Source of the DNA: Flavivirga algicola | GTDB lineage: Bacteria > Bacteroidota > Bacteroidia > Flavobacteriales > Flavobacteriaceae | Direction of reading: 5' to 3' | NCBI RefSeq assembly: GCF_012910715.1 | Contig: NZ_JABBHF010000002.1 | Location: 129,001-193,000 of the forward strand | Length of the DNA: 64,000 nucleotides | In this document: positions 28,303 through 36,848 of the stretch, in pieces | Layout of the letters: every line of letters starts with the position of its first letter | How positions within the stretch are numbered: position 1 is the first letter of the stretch | The notes under the pieces: generated by a model | What the model was told of the DNA's origin: nothing | Seen by the model: only the letters and a program-made list of their open reading frames with translations | The model's database searches: none | Program-made: the position numbers and the translations under genes

Positions 28303-29926
28303 AAATTTAAATGTTGTTAATTAATACTAATCTTAGGCGATTGGTTACATTGACACGTTTAAGTGGGAAAGCGGCAATTTTCCCACTTTTTTATTTTATT
28401 CTATCATCCACTCATCTGTTTCTTTATTTTGATTATAATTGAATTCTTTAGACATCTTTAAAACTTCTAAAATGTTTTTTATTGATGTAGACTTATCGAA
28501 TACAGCTGTGAATTTTGACTTGGCAATCTTTTCGTTTTCAAACACAAGTTTCACATTTAGTTGATTGCTCAGCTCATTAGCAATATCTTTAAATGTCATA
28601 TTCTCAAACCGAATTTTCCCTTCCTTCCAGGCTAAAACCGTTTGCTCGTTTTTTATAACTGCTTTTAGTGCTAAGCCATCTGCTTTATTAATTCTAATCT
28701 TATCATTAGGAAGCATTATGATCTTCTCTTTAAAATAGGTTTTGGAAGTTACTTCGACTTTTCCCGTTAATAGCGCCGTTTCCAAATAGCTGTTATCAGG
28801 GTAAGCTTTAACATTAAAACTGCTACCTAAAGCTTTAACGGTAATATGATCTGGTATCTCAACCGTAAAGGGGTTTGCTTTATCTTTTGCCACCTCAAAG
28901 AATGCCTCGCCATTTAGTTGAATGGTTCTGGGAGATTCTTCTTCATAAGAAATTTTACTTACAGCATTTAACCAAACAACCGAACCGTCTGAAAGGGTGA
29001 TTTGTTTTATTTCTCCATAGTCTATTTGATTGAGAATTGATTTTAAAGAAGCATTGTTTAAATTTAGGGGTTCTTTATTTTGGGAAAAGCTGTTGAGAGC
29101 AACAAGTTGTATACAGCATATTGGATAAAATGAAAGTTTCATTAAAAAAATACTTCTTTTAGAAAACTGTTTCGATTTAAATGAAACAGCAATTTGTTTT
29201 ATTTTCATAAATTTGAATGTTGTTAATTAATACTAATCTTAGGCGATTGGTTACATTGACACGTTTAAGTGGGAAAGCGGCAATTTTCCCACTTTTTTAT
29301 TTTATTCTATCATCCACTCATTTGTTTCTTTATTTTGATTATAATTGAATTCTTTAGACATCTTTAAAACTTCTAAAATGTTTTTTATTGATGTAGATTT
29401 ATCGAATACAGCTGTGAATTTTGACTTAGCAATCTTTTCGTTTTCAAACACAAGTTTCACATTCAGTTGATTGCTCAGCTCATTAGCAATATCTTTAAAT
29501 GTCGTATTCTCAAACCGAATCTTACCTTCTCTCCAGGCTAAGACCGTTTGCTCGTTTTCTATAACTGTTTTTAGAGGCAAACCATCTGCTTTATCTATTC
29601 TAATCTTATCATTAGGAAGCATTATGATCTTCTCTTTAAAATAGGTTTTGGAAGTTATTTCGACTTTTCCTGTTAATAGTACCGTTTCCAAATAAGTGTT
29701 CTTAGGGTAAGCTTTAACATTAAAACTGGTTCCCAAGGCTTTAACGATAACATGATCTGGTGTCTCAACCGTAAAGGGGTCTGCTTTATCTTTTGCGACC
29801 TCAAAGAATGCCTCGCCATTTAGTTGAATGGTTCTGGGTGATTTTTCTTCATAAGAAATTTTACTTACAGCATTCAACCAAACGACCGAACCATCTGAAA
29901 GGGTGATTTGTTTTTCTTCTCCATAG
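28110..29926. repeat. Tandem duplication of about 0.9 kb spanning receptor start and FecR end
   Basis: Copy 1 is 28110-29021 and copy 2 is 29022-29926, offset 906-912 bp. Each unit holds the first ~64 codons of a TonB receptor, the roughly 95-bp intergenic region and the last ~207 codons of a FecR. The intergenic part is nearly identical, with one substitution seen. At the junction (about 29020) FecR sequence ends at CCATAG and receptor sequence begins at CTATTTGATTG. The arrangement is that of one tandem duplication with breakpoints inside both genes. Confidence 0.88.
28396..29208 (-). CDS. Chimera: TonB-receptor N-terminus fused to FecR signalling domain
   Basis: 270 aa. Residues 1-62 copy the receptor's N-terminus (signal peptide and start of the STN domain, with a two-residue deletion in the hydrophobic core), and residues 64-270 match FecR residues 118-324, i.e. 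the periplasmic FecR domain and the C-terminal DUF4974 domain. The cytoplasmic anti-sigma part and the membrane anchor of FecR are missing. If made, the product would be a secreted, soluble FecR signalling domain. It arose from the tandem duplication described separately. The frame is intact despite roughly 17 residue differences from the parent, so it may be functional, but it could also be a by-product. Confidence 0.75.
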   Translation of the reverse strand: MKIKQIAVSFKSKQFSKRSIFLMKLSFYPICCIQLVALNSFSQNKEPLNLNNASLKSILNQIDYGEIKQITLSDGSVVWLNAVSKISYEEESPRTIQLNGEAFFEVAKDKANPFTVEIPDHITVKALGSSFNVKAYPDNSYLETALLTGKVEVTSKTYFKEKIIMLPNDKIRINKADGLALKAVIKNEQTVLAWKEGKIRFENMTFKDIANELSNQLNVKLVFENEKIAKSKFTAVFDKSTSIKNILEVLKMSKEFNYNQNKETDEWMIE

Positions 29927-30276
29927 GTCGTTTCTATGGTAATCCTATGAGTAGATAAGTTTTGATAAGCGATTCCTGCAATAGCAATAAAAAATACAAT
30001 GACTGCTGCATATTTCATATAGTTTTTAATGTTGAAATCTTTTTTATACCCTGGCTCAACAGAAGTAAAAAACTTGGCTTTTGCAGTTTCTATATCAATG
30101 ACATCTTCATATGGATTTTTCTCGGTAACATCATAAAGCTTAACGATTGAATTGAATAAATTTTCATCAAAATCATGTGATTGTTTCCAGTTTTCAATTT
30201 TTATTCTGGTAGATTCATCTGCACTTTTAGTAATATAAGCCCAAATATCTGCTTCTTGAATGCTATTGTCCTCCAT
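29302..30276 (-). CDS. fecR: FecR-family anti-sigma/signal transducer
   Basis: 324 aa. Cytoplasmic N-terminal region, one membrane helix at about residues 91-105 (VIVFFIAIAGIAYQ), the FecR domain from about 118 (EEKQITLSDGSVVWLNA) and a C-terminal DUF4974 domain. It senses the receptor's STN domain in the periplasm and controls the ECF sigma factor encoded 52 bp upstream. Its C-terminal two thirds are duplicated in the next gene downstream. Confidence 0.93.
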   Translation of the reverse strand: MEDNSIQEADIWAYITKSADESTRIKIENWKQSHDFDENLFNSIVKLYDVTEKNPYEDVIDIETAKAKFFTSVEPGYKKDFNIKNYMKYAAVIVFFIAIAGIAYQNLSTHRITIETTYGEEKQITLSDGSVVWLNAVSKISYEEKSPRTIQLNGEAFFEVAKDKADPFTVETPDHVIVKALGTSFNVKAYPKNTYLETVLLTGKVEITSKTYFKEKIIMLPNDKIRIDKADGLPLKTVIENEQTVLAWREGKIRFENTTFKDIANELSNQLNVKLVFENEKIAKSKFTAVFDKSTSIKNILEVLKMSKEFNYNQNKETNEWMIE

Positions 30277-30328
30277 AATAAGGTGTTTATTAAAGGACGT
30301 TTGCCAGACTGTAGTACCCTATTTATTT

Positions 30329-30835
30329 TTAAAAATAGTCTTGAAGTTTATTTCGAAAAACCCGTAAAGCCTTTGAAATATGGGACTCCACAGTTTTCAC
30401 TGACATGTTCTTTAAAGACGCTATTTCCTGGTAAGTCAACCCCTTGTCTCTGGATAATTTGAATATTTCAGCAGTTTTTGGTTGTAATGAAGCATACGTA
30501 TTGTCTATTTCTTTTTGCAAGTCCCATTTGCTATCAATATCCGTTACAAATTCAGTATTCAGTTTATATAGATTAATGTGCTTTTCTTTAGTTTGATCTT
30601 TTCGGTAATTATCTATAATTTTGTTTTTCAAAACCTTAATAAGATAAGATTCTATAGAACGCTCGTCTTTATTAATCTTTTCAATGTTTTCCCAAAGTTT
30701 AATAAAAGTTTCTTGCACTAGCTCCTCGGCAATGTCTTTTTGTTTAACTACCTTGAATGAATAATTAAAAAGTCTTTTATAGTATTTGTCAAATAGTTCT
30801 GAAAATTTCTTTTTCTTGATCCCTGATGACTTCAT
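30329..30835 (-). CDS. ECF RNA polymerase sigma factor, FecI-like
   Basis: 168 aa. Region 2 contains ELVQETFIKLWE, and region 4 the helix-turn-helix LTYQEIASLKNMSVKTVESH. It is followed directly by fecR, the receptor chimera, the receptor and DUF4249, so it probably drives that locus when the receptor binds its ligand. Confidence 0.93.
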   Translation of the reverse strand: MKSSGIKKKKFSELFDKYYKRLFNYSFKVVKQKDIAEELVQETFIKLWENIEKINKDERSIESYLIKVLKNKIIDNYRKDQTKEKHINLYKLNTEFVTDIDSKWDLQKEIDNTYASLQPKTAEIFKLSRDKGLTYQEIASLKNMSVKTVESHISKALRVFRNKLQDYF

Positions 30836-30946
30836 ATATTATTTTACCTACTTCTCTGTAAATAATTAACAAACCAAACGTTGTCTCTATTATTTTCTTC
30901 TAAAGAATTTTTACTGGTTTAGAACTCGTAAATGTATAAAATATTA

Positions 30947-31558
30947 CTAATTGAGAAGTATCGTCCTAAAGGTTAAATTTATTCTAGGGGTTTGTATTAA
31001 TTTAGTTGGAGGTAGTCTGTGCAACCAATAGGTTTGTGTCATGTCTTTCATGACCATTAAACTGCCATGTTCTAATATTAAACTAATTTTCTCTTTTGTT
31101 TTTTTATGTTTAAAAGCAAATTTTCGTTCTGCTCCAAAGCTTAAAGATGCTATGGCTCCATTTTTTTTTAAATCTTTTTCTGCATCACTGTGCCAAGCCA
31201 TGCCTTCGTTTCCGTTATGATAAAGGTTTAGTAAACACGAATTAAAAGTTTCACCAGTTATGCTTTCTACTTTTACTTTTAATTCCAATAATTCCTTTGT
31301 CCAGTTTAACGCTTGTTTCGTTGTATTCGAATACGTATATTCAAAAGGCTTGTCTCCATACCAGGCTACTTTGCGCTTGGTTATTATTTTCTTACCATAA
31401 ATAATAGCTTCGTCGTTTCTCCATGCAATGGTATCCAACAGTTCTTTTAAATGATGATCTGCTTCCTTTTCTTTAAAGGATTTACCGTAATAATTCACTG
31501 TTCCATCCTTAGGAAGCAAATTCTTTGTTTCATCTATTTTTATATCAAACAACTTCAT
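30947..31558 (-). CDS. alkB: Alpha-ketoglutarate-dependent dioxygenase AlkB
   Basis: 203 aa. Fe(II) ligands H123-x-D125 and H180, and 2-oxoglutarate-binding arginines in RINLTFR (R192, R198) show the AlkB fold. It removes 1-methyladenine and 3-methylcytosine from DNA/RNA by oxidative demethylation. Its start overlaps the Ada metal-binding gene by 14 bp, and it is the last gene of a four-gene alkylation-repair operon running from 33349. Confidence 0.9.
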   Translation of the reverse strand: MKLFDIKIDETKNLLPKDGTVNYYGKSFKEKEADHHLKELLDTIAWRNDEAIIYGKKIITKRKVAWYGDKPFEYTYSNTTKQALNWTKELLELKVKVESITGETFNSCLLNLYHNGNEGMAWHSDAEKDLKKNGAIASLSFGAERKFAFKHKKTKEKISLILEHGSLMVMKDMTQTYWLHRLPPTKLIQTPRINLTFRTILLN

Positions 31559-31790
31559 CTTTCCATTTCTTATATGCTACTCTCATACAATGTCCACAAG
31601 GTCGAAAATTATTTTTTAATGCTTCTTTTTCTGTTGAGAAAAATATACGGTTCTTTCGTTTCATCCGCTTGCCTGATTTACAATTCAAATAACCATAAAT
31701 CTTTAAGTTATTATGGCCTCCAAAAAGAATCTGCTTTGCTTTTATTTTTAACCTCAAATCAGTATCAGAAATGTCGATATGCTTTATCAT
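31545..31790 (-). CDS. Stand-alone Ada-type metal-binding domain protein
   Basis: 81 aa that correspond only to the N-terminal zinc domain of E. coli Ada. C37, C65 and C68 (NCKSGK, FRPCGHC) take the places of three of the four zinc ligands; the second cysteine of the usual CxxxC is K41 here. In Ada this domain accepts methyl groups from phosphotriesters and activates transcription. The AraC/methyltransferase part is encoded separately two genes upstream. It lies 2 bp from the 2OG oxygenase gene and overlaps alkB. Confidence 0.8.
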   Translation of the reverse strand: MIKHIDISDTDLRLKIKAKQILFGGHNNLKIYGYLNCKSGKRMKRKNRIFFSTEKEALKNNFRPCGHCMRVAYKKWKDEVV

Positions 31791-31792
31791 TA

Positions 31793-32506
31793 TTAACTTA
31801 TAGCATCATGAAAAATAATCCCCAGGGTATGCCTTTCCCCACTATGCAATTCGCTTACACCATGTTTCATATTTATTCTATAGTAGCCCTTGGTTCCTTT
31901 TTGGGGTCTGAAATTAGTAGTAAAAATAAGCATATCTCCCTTTTTGGGCTGTAGCACTGTGACTTTAGATTGTGCCCTTGGTATTTGCTGTGTTAATACA
32001 AATTCCCCTCCATTATAATCAATATTTGGTTCATTTAGAAAAAAAACTGTTTGGAGCGGAAAATATACATCGCCGTATAAATCTTGATGTAAAGTATTAA
32101 AACCTCCTTTGCCATATTTTAAAATCAAAGCTGTTGGTTTTAATTGGTTGTTATCACGACATTGCTGCTGTAATTCATTAAATGTGGTTGGGAATTGTCT
32201 GTCTATTTTTAAAACCTTCATCCATAGGTTAGCTATTGGTACCAACTTTGGATAGATCTCTTCCCTTAATATCTGGATTGTTTTTGGTAACGGATAATCA
32301 AAATATTTGTACTCACCTAAACCAAAACGATAACGTTCCATCACGACCGTTTTTCTATAACCTGTATTATTCTTATACAAGCTTTTAAGCTCTTGACATA
32401 ATCTATCTGAAAGGAACTTTGGAACAATAGCATATCCTTTTTCATGCATATTTGCTTCAACTTCGTCCCAATTTATCGCCTCTATATTTGAAATTAAATT
32501 TTCCAC
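31793..32506 (-). CDS. 2-oxoglutarate/Fe(II) oxygenase, alkylation-operon type
   Basis: 237 aa. The metal triad is H140-x-D142 and probably H215, with R225 for 2-oxoglutarate ten residues on. This is the prolyl-hydroxylase-like (2OG-FeII_Oxy) branch, not AlkB. It abuts the Ada methyltransferase gene (stop at 32507, start at 32506), and together with alkB and the Ada domain forms one operon, so a repair or protein-modifying role in the alkylation response is likely but inferred. Confidence 0.82.
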   Translation of the reverse strand: MENLISNIEAINWDEVEANMHEKGYAIVPKFLSDRLCQELKSLYKNNTGYRKTVVMERYRFGLGEYKYFDYPLPKTIQILREEIYPKLVPIANLWMKVLKIDRQFPTTFNELQQQCRDNNQLKPTALILKYGKGGFNTLHQDLYGDVYFPLQTVFFLNEPNIDYNGGEFVLTQQIPRAQSKVTVLQPKKGDMLIFTTNFRPQKGTKGYYRINMKHGVSELHSGERHTLGIIFHDAIS

Positions 32507-33349
32507 CTACACTCCCATTTTTGCGGCTTCCCAGCCAATTATTGCAGACTTCCTAGTGTTTCCCCACATATACCCCCCGATTTCACCTGTTGACTTAATA
32601 ACACGATGACAAGGAATTATAAATGCAACAGGATTACTCCCTATGGCCGTTCCTATGGCCCTGGAAGCTTTGGGTTTCTCTATTTCATTTCCAATTGAGC
32701 CATAAGTAGATAAACCACCTCTTGGAATTTTTAAAAGAGTTTCCCACACTTTTAATTGAAACGGTGTTCCTTTTAAATGTAGCTTTATATTATTGAGTTT
32801 GCTCCAATCATTCTGAAAAATAAACAACGCATTTTGCTGCATGATGTCCACAACTTGATAGTAGTTAGCATTTGGAAAATGGTTATTTAGCTTTGAGAAT
32901 GCTTCTTTTTTATTCTCAAAAAAAGCCATATAACACACGCCTTTTTTTGTGGAGGCTACGATAATATTTCCAAATGGGCTTTCAGCAAAACTATAGTTTA
33001 TAAAAAGGTTTTCTCCTCCATTCTTAAATTCCCCTGGAGTCATTCCTTCAATATTGACAAACAAATCATGTAAGCGACCTGTCCCAGAAAAACCAGTCTC
33101 GTATGCTGTATCAAATAATGTTGCTTGTTTATCTTTTAGCAATCGCTTGGCATATTCTATACTAATATACTGCATAAACTTTTTTGGACTCACTCCCGCC
33201 CAGTCTGTAAATAAACGTTGAAAATGGTGTGGACTTAGATGTACGCTTTCTGCAATATTGTTTAAAGAAGGCTGCTTCTTAAAATTTACCTTAATATAAT
33301 CTATGGCTTTGGCTATGCGATTATAATTAATCTGTGCTTGCTCTGTCAT
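32507..33349 (-). CDS. ada: AraC-type regulator fused to methylated-DNA cysteine methyltransferase (Ada without zinc domain)
   Basis: 280 aa. An AraC-type double helix-turn-helix fills residues 8-105 (NIAESVHLSPHHFQRLFTDW, LFDTAYETGFSGTGRLHDLF), then the Ogt-type domain with the acceptor site PCHRV, C247. It removes O6-methylguanine by suicidal methyl transfer and regulates transcription. The N-terminal zinc domain of full Ada is absent and is instead a separate gene at 31545 in the same operon. A minus-strand TAATTTTG box at 33369-33376 precedes it. Confidence 0.92.
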   Translation of the reverse strand: MTEQAQINYNRIAKAIDYIKVNFKKQPSLNNIAESVHLSPHHFQRLFTDWAGVSPKKFMQYISIEYAKRLLKDKQATLFDTAYETGFSGTGRLHDLFVNIEGMTPGEFKNGGENLFINYSFAESPFGNIIVASTKKGVCYMAFFENKKEAFSKLNNHFPNANYYQVVDIMQQNALFIFQNDWSKLNNIKLHLKGTPFQLKVWETLLKIPRGGLSTYGSIGNEIEKPKASRAIGTAIGSNPVAFIIPCHRVIKSTGEIGGYMWGNTRKSAIIGWEAAKMGV

Positions 33350-33368
33350 TTCCTTAAATTTTATGATA

Positions 33369-33376
33369 CAAAATTA
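33369..33376 (-). promoter_or_regulatory. Candidate -7 box of the alkylation-repair operon
   Basis: Minus strand reads TAATTTTG, matching TAnnTTTG, 20 bp upstream of the ada start. No clear -33 element; regulation by Ada itself would fit a weak promoter. Confidence 0.4.
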
Positions 33377-33487
33377 TCGTGCCTTAAAAACTCATAAAAC
33401 CCGATTCTTGCTTACCTTCTTTTTTATTGTATTTCCTGCTAATGAAAGCAATGGTGATTTTGTAATAGCACAATAAAATTAACTATA

Positions 33488-34216
33488 TCATTTCTGTAAA
33501 ATGTAATTTTTTATCTTGAATTGCTCCTTAAACCCCAATTTAAGGTATAGATTCTTTCCCATGTCTGATGCTTGTAAGGTTACATATTTGTAATTCATTG
33601 TAATGGCTTCGTTTATTAAAAGCTTCATAGTACGTTCCGCATAACCGCGTCTTCTCTGTTCTGGTACTATACCGACTGCATGGATACCAGAAACATCGCC
33701 TGTATTAAACAGAATCCCTGTCCCTACGGCCTCTTTTTGGTGATAAGCTATATAATAACTAACAAGTTTATATGACATCTTTAATAATTCTGGATTAATA
33801 AAATATCCAAAAGACCTTTTAAACAAAGTACTCCATAATTCAAATTCTTTTTTAGTGGTGACTTTTAGCAATTTTAAATCACCTACCCCCTTAAACAAAC
33901 TATTTGTTTTTAATGTCATTCCTATTTGTTCGAATTTAAGATGAAAGTCATTTTGCTCCAATAATTTAAACGAATCACTCTTATAAATATCACAATAAGG
34001 TACGATCATGTTTGAAGAAAAAGACCTTACTTTATTCTTTACAAGGGATACCAGATGTTCATCGATATCTTTGTTAAACCACAATCTGTTCGGCCATTCG
34101 GAGTTTTCAACAAAACTGTATTCAAAACCTTTCTCTTCGAAATAGGCTTTAAAAGGCTGACTGACCGTTTGCCAAAGTGAGGTCAGGTTTTCAATATTTG
34201 ATTTGATACTATTCAT
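33488..34216 (-). CDS. GNAT-family N-acetyltransferase
   Basis: 242 aa. The acetyl-CoA-binding motif is VGIVPEQRRRGYAERTMKLL near residue 185 (Q/RxxGxG/A loop), followed by LKLGF at the end of the fold; the first 110 residues are an extra N-terminal domain. Substrate unknown. It overlaps the DMT transporter gene by 4 bp. Confidence 0.85.
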   Translation of the reverse strand: MNSIKSNIENLTSLWQTVSQPFKAYFEEKGFEYSFVENSEWPNRLWFNKDIDEHLVSLVKNKVRSFSSNMIVPYCDIYKSDSFKLLEQNDFHLKFEQIGMTLKTNSLFKGVGDLKLLKVTTKKEFELWSTLFKRSFGYFINPELLKMSYKLVSYYIAYHQKEAVGTGILFNTGDVSGIHAVGIVPEQRRRGYAERTMKLLINEAITMNYKYVTLQASDMGKNLYLKLGFKEQFKIKNYILQK

Positions 34217-34662
34217 TTAAAATTAATTAATGTAATTCCTAAAATCATGGACAGCATACCCAATATTCTTTTTATTGTTATTGGTTCTACAGGTAAATTT
34301 AACCAACCATAATTCCCTGCAATTACTGCAAAAATTAATTGTCCACACAGCCCAATGGAAATCATGGTTGAGATTCCTATTTTGGGAATGGTATAATAAT
34401 ATAAACTTATGCCCACTACACTAAAAAAACCGCCTAAAAACCACAGGTAAAATGGCACTTCTTTTATTTGTAGTAGAGTAGGTACCGATTTAAGGTTGAA
34501 TACCAGAAAAAGCAGTGCAAAAATAGTACTGCTAAAAAACGCGATGAGGCTTGCCAGCAAAGGATTTCTTAACAAAACACCTAATTGAGCATTGAGCCCA
34601 CCTTGCATGGCTAAAAATACGCCACCAATAAATGCTAAAAATAATACGATATAATTATTCAT
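34213..34662 (-). CDS. DMT-family membrane protein (DUF606/YdcZ)
   Basis: 149 aa with about five hydrophobic helices. GGVFLAMQGGLNAQLG near the N-terminus is the typical YdcZ/DUF606 opening. Members are small inner-membrane transporters of the drug/metabolite transporter superfamily. Coupled to the acetyltransferase gene downstream. Confidence 0.85.
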   Translation of the reverse strand: MNNYIVLFLAFIGGVFLAMQGGLNAQLGVLLRNPLLASLIAFFSSTIFALLFLVFNLKSVPTLLQIKEVPFYLWFLGGFFSVVGISLYYYTIPKIGISTMISIGLCGQLIFAVIAGNYGWLNLPVEPITIKRILGMLSMILGITLINFK

Positions 34663-34692
34663 TTTCTATCAAAATATTTGTTTTCATAGTTT

Positions 34693-35316
34693 TTATAAAA
34701 ACAATTCTTCAAAAGGTTTTCTCACCTTTTTGTGATATTGTGATTTATCTTCTTTAGAACGATAACCAATAGCTGCGATAACAGATGCATTCAATCCTTG
34801 CTCTTTCAGGTTTAATATATTATTGTATTTTTTTGCTTCAAAACCTTCCATTGGACAAGCATCTATTTTGAGTTCGGCGCATATATTTAATAAGTTTCCT
34901 AAGGCAATATACGTTTGGTTTGAGCTCCACTTATTCCTTTCTAAATCTGACCTATTTAAAATATCTGCTTTAATAAAATCTGAATACCTTTGAAAAACTG
35001 AAATATCTGTTTGCTCTACCTCAGATTTTATGGTAAAGTACGTATCAATATGTTTTTCTGTTACCGTCGTGTAATTACAAAAAATGACTACATGAGAAGC
35101 CTCGGTGATTTGACTCTGCCCATAAGAAGCTAATTTTAATTGTTCTCTTAACTTATTATCTTCAATTATTAAAACTTTGTATAACTGGAGGCCATAAGAG
35201 GAAGCCGACAATTGAATTGCCGTTTTTATTTTTTCTAAATCTTCTGAAGAAACTTTTCTAGCAGCATCAAACTTTTTGGTAGCATATCGCCACTTTAAAT
35301 GATCTATTAAACCCAT
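34693..35316 (-). CDS. NAD(P)H-dependent oxidoreductase, nitroreductase family
   Basis: 207 aa. RYATKKFD at residues 10-17 and LSASSYGLQLYKVLII at 32-47 are the FMN-binding features of NfsB-like nitroreductases; ACPMEGF near residue 150 is a family motif. It reduces nitroaromatics or quinones with NAD(P)H. Downstream of a Crp/Fnr regulator gene on the same strand, 72 bp away. Confidence 0.88.
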   Translation of the reverse strand: MGLIDHLKWRYATKKFDAARKVSSEDLEKIKTAIQLSASSYGLQLYKVLIIEDNKLREQLKLASYGQSQITEASHVVIFCNYTTVTEKHIDTYFTIKSEVEQTDISVFQRYSDFIKADILNRSDLERNKWSSNQTYIALGNLLNICAELKIDACPMEGFEAKKYNNILNLKEQGLNASVIAAIGYRSKEDKSQYHKKVRKPFEELFL

Positions 35317-35387
35317 TTTATCTTTTATTTTTATTTATATAACAAAAGTAAAATGTGTTATAAAGCTACGCCTTTACATATGTTGAT

Positions 35388-35987
35388 TCAGTCTTTTTTC
35401 TTTATGTTTTTTCTTATCCTGCTTAATTGCGTAGGCGTAATACCTAAATGAGAAGCAATATGCAGTTTCTGTATTCTTTCATCAATATTTGGATGATTTT
35501 TAAGTAATTTTATGTACCTATCGGTAGCATTTTCCATGACCAACGAAACTTCTCTTGGTTCTTTATCCAGAACCCAGTTTTTCTCCAAATAGGCGATATA
35601 GAAATTTTTTAAATCTATATTATCGTCAATGAATTTTCGGTATTTTTTATAATTAAGACTAATAAGGAGCGTATCTTCTAAGGCTTCTAAAGCAAATTTA
35701 GATGGTTTAGCTAAAAGATATGAAACCTTAGAGCCTGCAAAATCATTTTCCAGAAAAATATTCTTGGTGTAAATATTTCCATCATAATCTGTAACATAAG
35801 CTCTTAATGCGCCTTTGCAGACAAAGTAGACATTTTTTGCTATCTGTCCATTTCTTAATAATATGTCGTCCTTTTCCAAAGCTTTAAAGGTCACTATGGA
35901 TTCAATCAAAGACCATGACTCATCTGAAATTGGAGAATAACTTTCAATTTTTAGTCTTAATTCTAAAATGTACTGCTCTTCTGTCAA
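35388..35987 (-). CDS. Crp/Fnr-family transcriptional regulator
   Basis: 199 aa. Cyclic-nucleotide-binding-type beta-roll (LRNGQIAKNVYFVCKGALRAYV) and a C-terminal winged helix-turn-helix (HIASHLGITPTQLSRIRK). It lacks the fumarate/nitrate-type N-terminal cysteines. This type is common in Bacteroidota next to the enzymes it controls, here perhaps the nitroreductase downstream or the methyltransferase 9 bp upstream. Confidence 0.87.
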   Translation of the reverse strand: MTEEQYILELRLKIESYSPISDESWSLIESIVTFKALEKDDILLRNGQIAKNVYFVCKGALRAYVTDYDGNIYTKNIFLENDFAGSKVSYLLAKPSKFALEALEDTLLISLNYKKYRKFIDDNIDLKNFYIAYLEKNWVLDKEPREVSLVMENATDRYIKLLKNHPNIDERIQKLHIASHLGITPTQLSRIRKNIKKKD

Positions 35988-35996
35988 TTGGGTGTT

Positions 35997-36785
35997 TTAT
36001 GTATTGAACTCATCTCGATTTTTTGTTCCTAATAAATAAAGTACTACCCCTGATCCAGATTTCACCTTATTAATTTCCCAGTTATAAGATTCTTTTTTAT
36101 CCAAGTTTTTAACAAGTGTATTCATTTCCTTTACTGAATATGTTCTAAGCGAAGAAACAACACCGTCCCACAATACAAATAAGGGCACTATGGGGATCAA
36201 GTATGTAAAAACGATTCTACCAAATTTAAATGGACGAATAAAAGGTGTCGCAAAAAGCACGCTTAATGGAGAAAACAACATCGCTATAATACTTGGCAAA
36301 CTCCTTTCCTGGGCTTCAAAAACAGCAATAGAGCTGTTTGAATTAATCACATTTTGTAAAATCTGCCTGGCTTCTGGTGGTTTAAAATGATGCAATGACA
36401 AAAACTGAGTTCTTAAGCCCTTCAACTCTATGGGAACTTCTCTGGCATCAATAGGTTTTTCTATAAATTCAAAATTATCAGCTTGATTTTTTGTGAATTC
36501 AAATGCTGAAATATTAGGATAGAAGTCTGTGAGTATTATTTTTAAATCTGGGACATCCTTTTTTAGTTCCGAGTTTAACCAAATTAATCCGCCACCACCT
36601 CCAGAACCAAGGTCTATAATTTGATTGGTACCACTTTCCTTTAAAGCTTTTTTAATAATTGGAACAATGGGTTTGTACAATTTAGTCTTGTTTGACAAAA
36701 ACTGTAAAAAATCCGTTCCATAGTTTCTTAAAAAAGAGGGAAACCATTTTTGATCTTCAAATTCAAATAAATGTATACGTCCCAT
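35997..36785 (-). CDS. Class I SAM-dependent methyltransferase-like protein
   Basis: 262 aa. IIDLGSGGGGG near residue 58 is the SAM-binding glycine loop and ILTDFYPN the acidic end of strand 2. Residues about 165-205 contain a hydrophobic pair (SPLSVLFATPFIRP, IVFTYLIPIVPLFVLW), so the protein may be membrane-associated. Substrate unknown. Ends 9 bp before the Crp/Fnr gene. Confidence 0.75.
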   Translation of the reverse strand: MGRIHLFEFEDQKWFPSFLRNYGTDFLQFLSNKTKLYKPIVPIIKKALKESGTNQIIDLGSGGGGGLIWLNSELKKDVPDLKIILTDFYPNISAFEFTKNQADNFEFIEKPIDAREVPIELKGLRTQFLSLHHFKPPEARQILQNVINSNSSIAVFEAQERSLPSIIAMLFSPLSVLFATPFIRPFKFGRIVFTYLIPIVPLFVLWDGVVSSLRTYSVKEMNTLVKNLDKKESYNWEINKVKSGSGVVLYLLGTKNRDEFNT

Positions 36786-36848
36786 ATCATTTGCTACGTT
36801 GGTACTAAGATATGGAAAAGAGAAAACTTTTGTAACACTTAAATCTGT

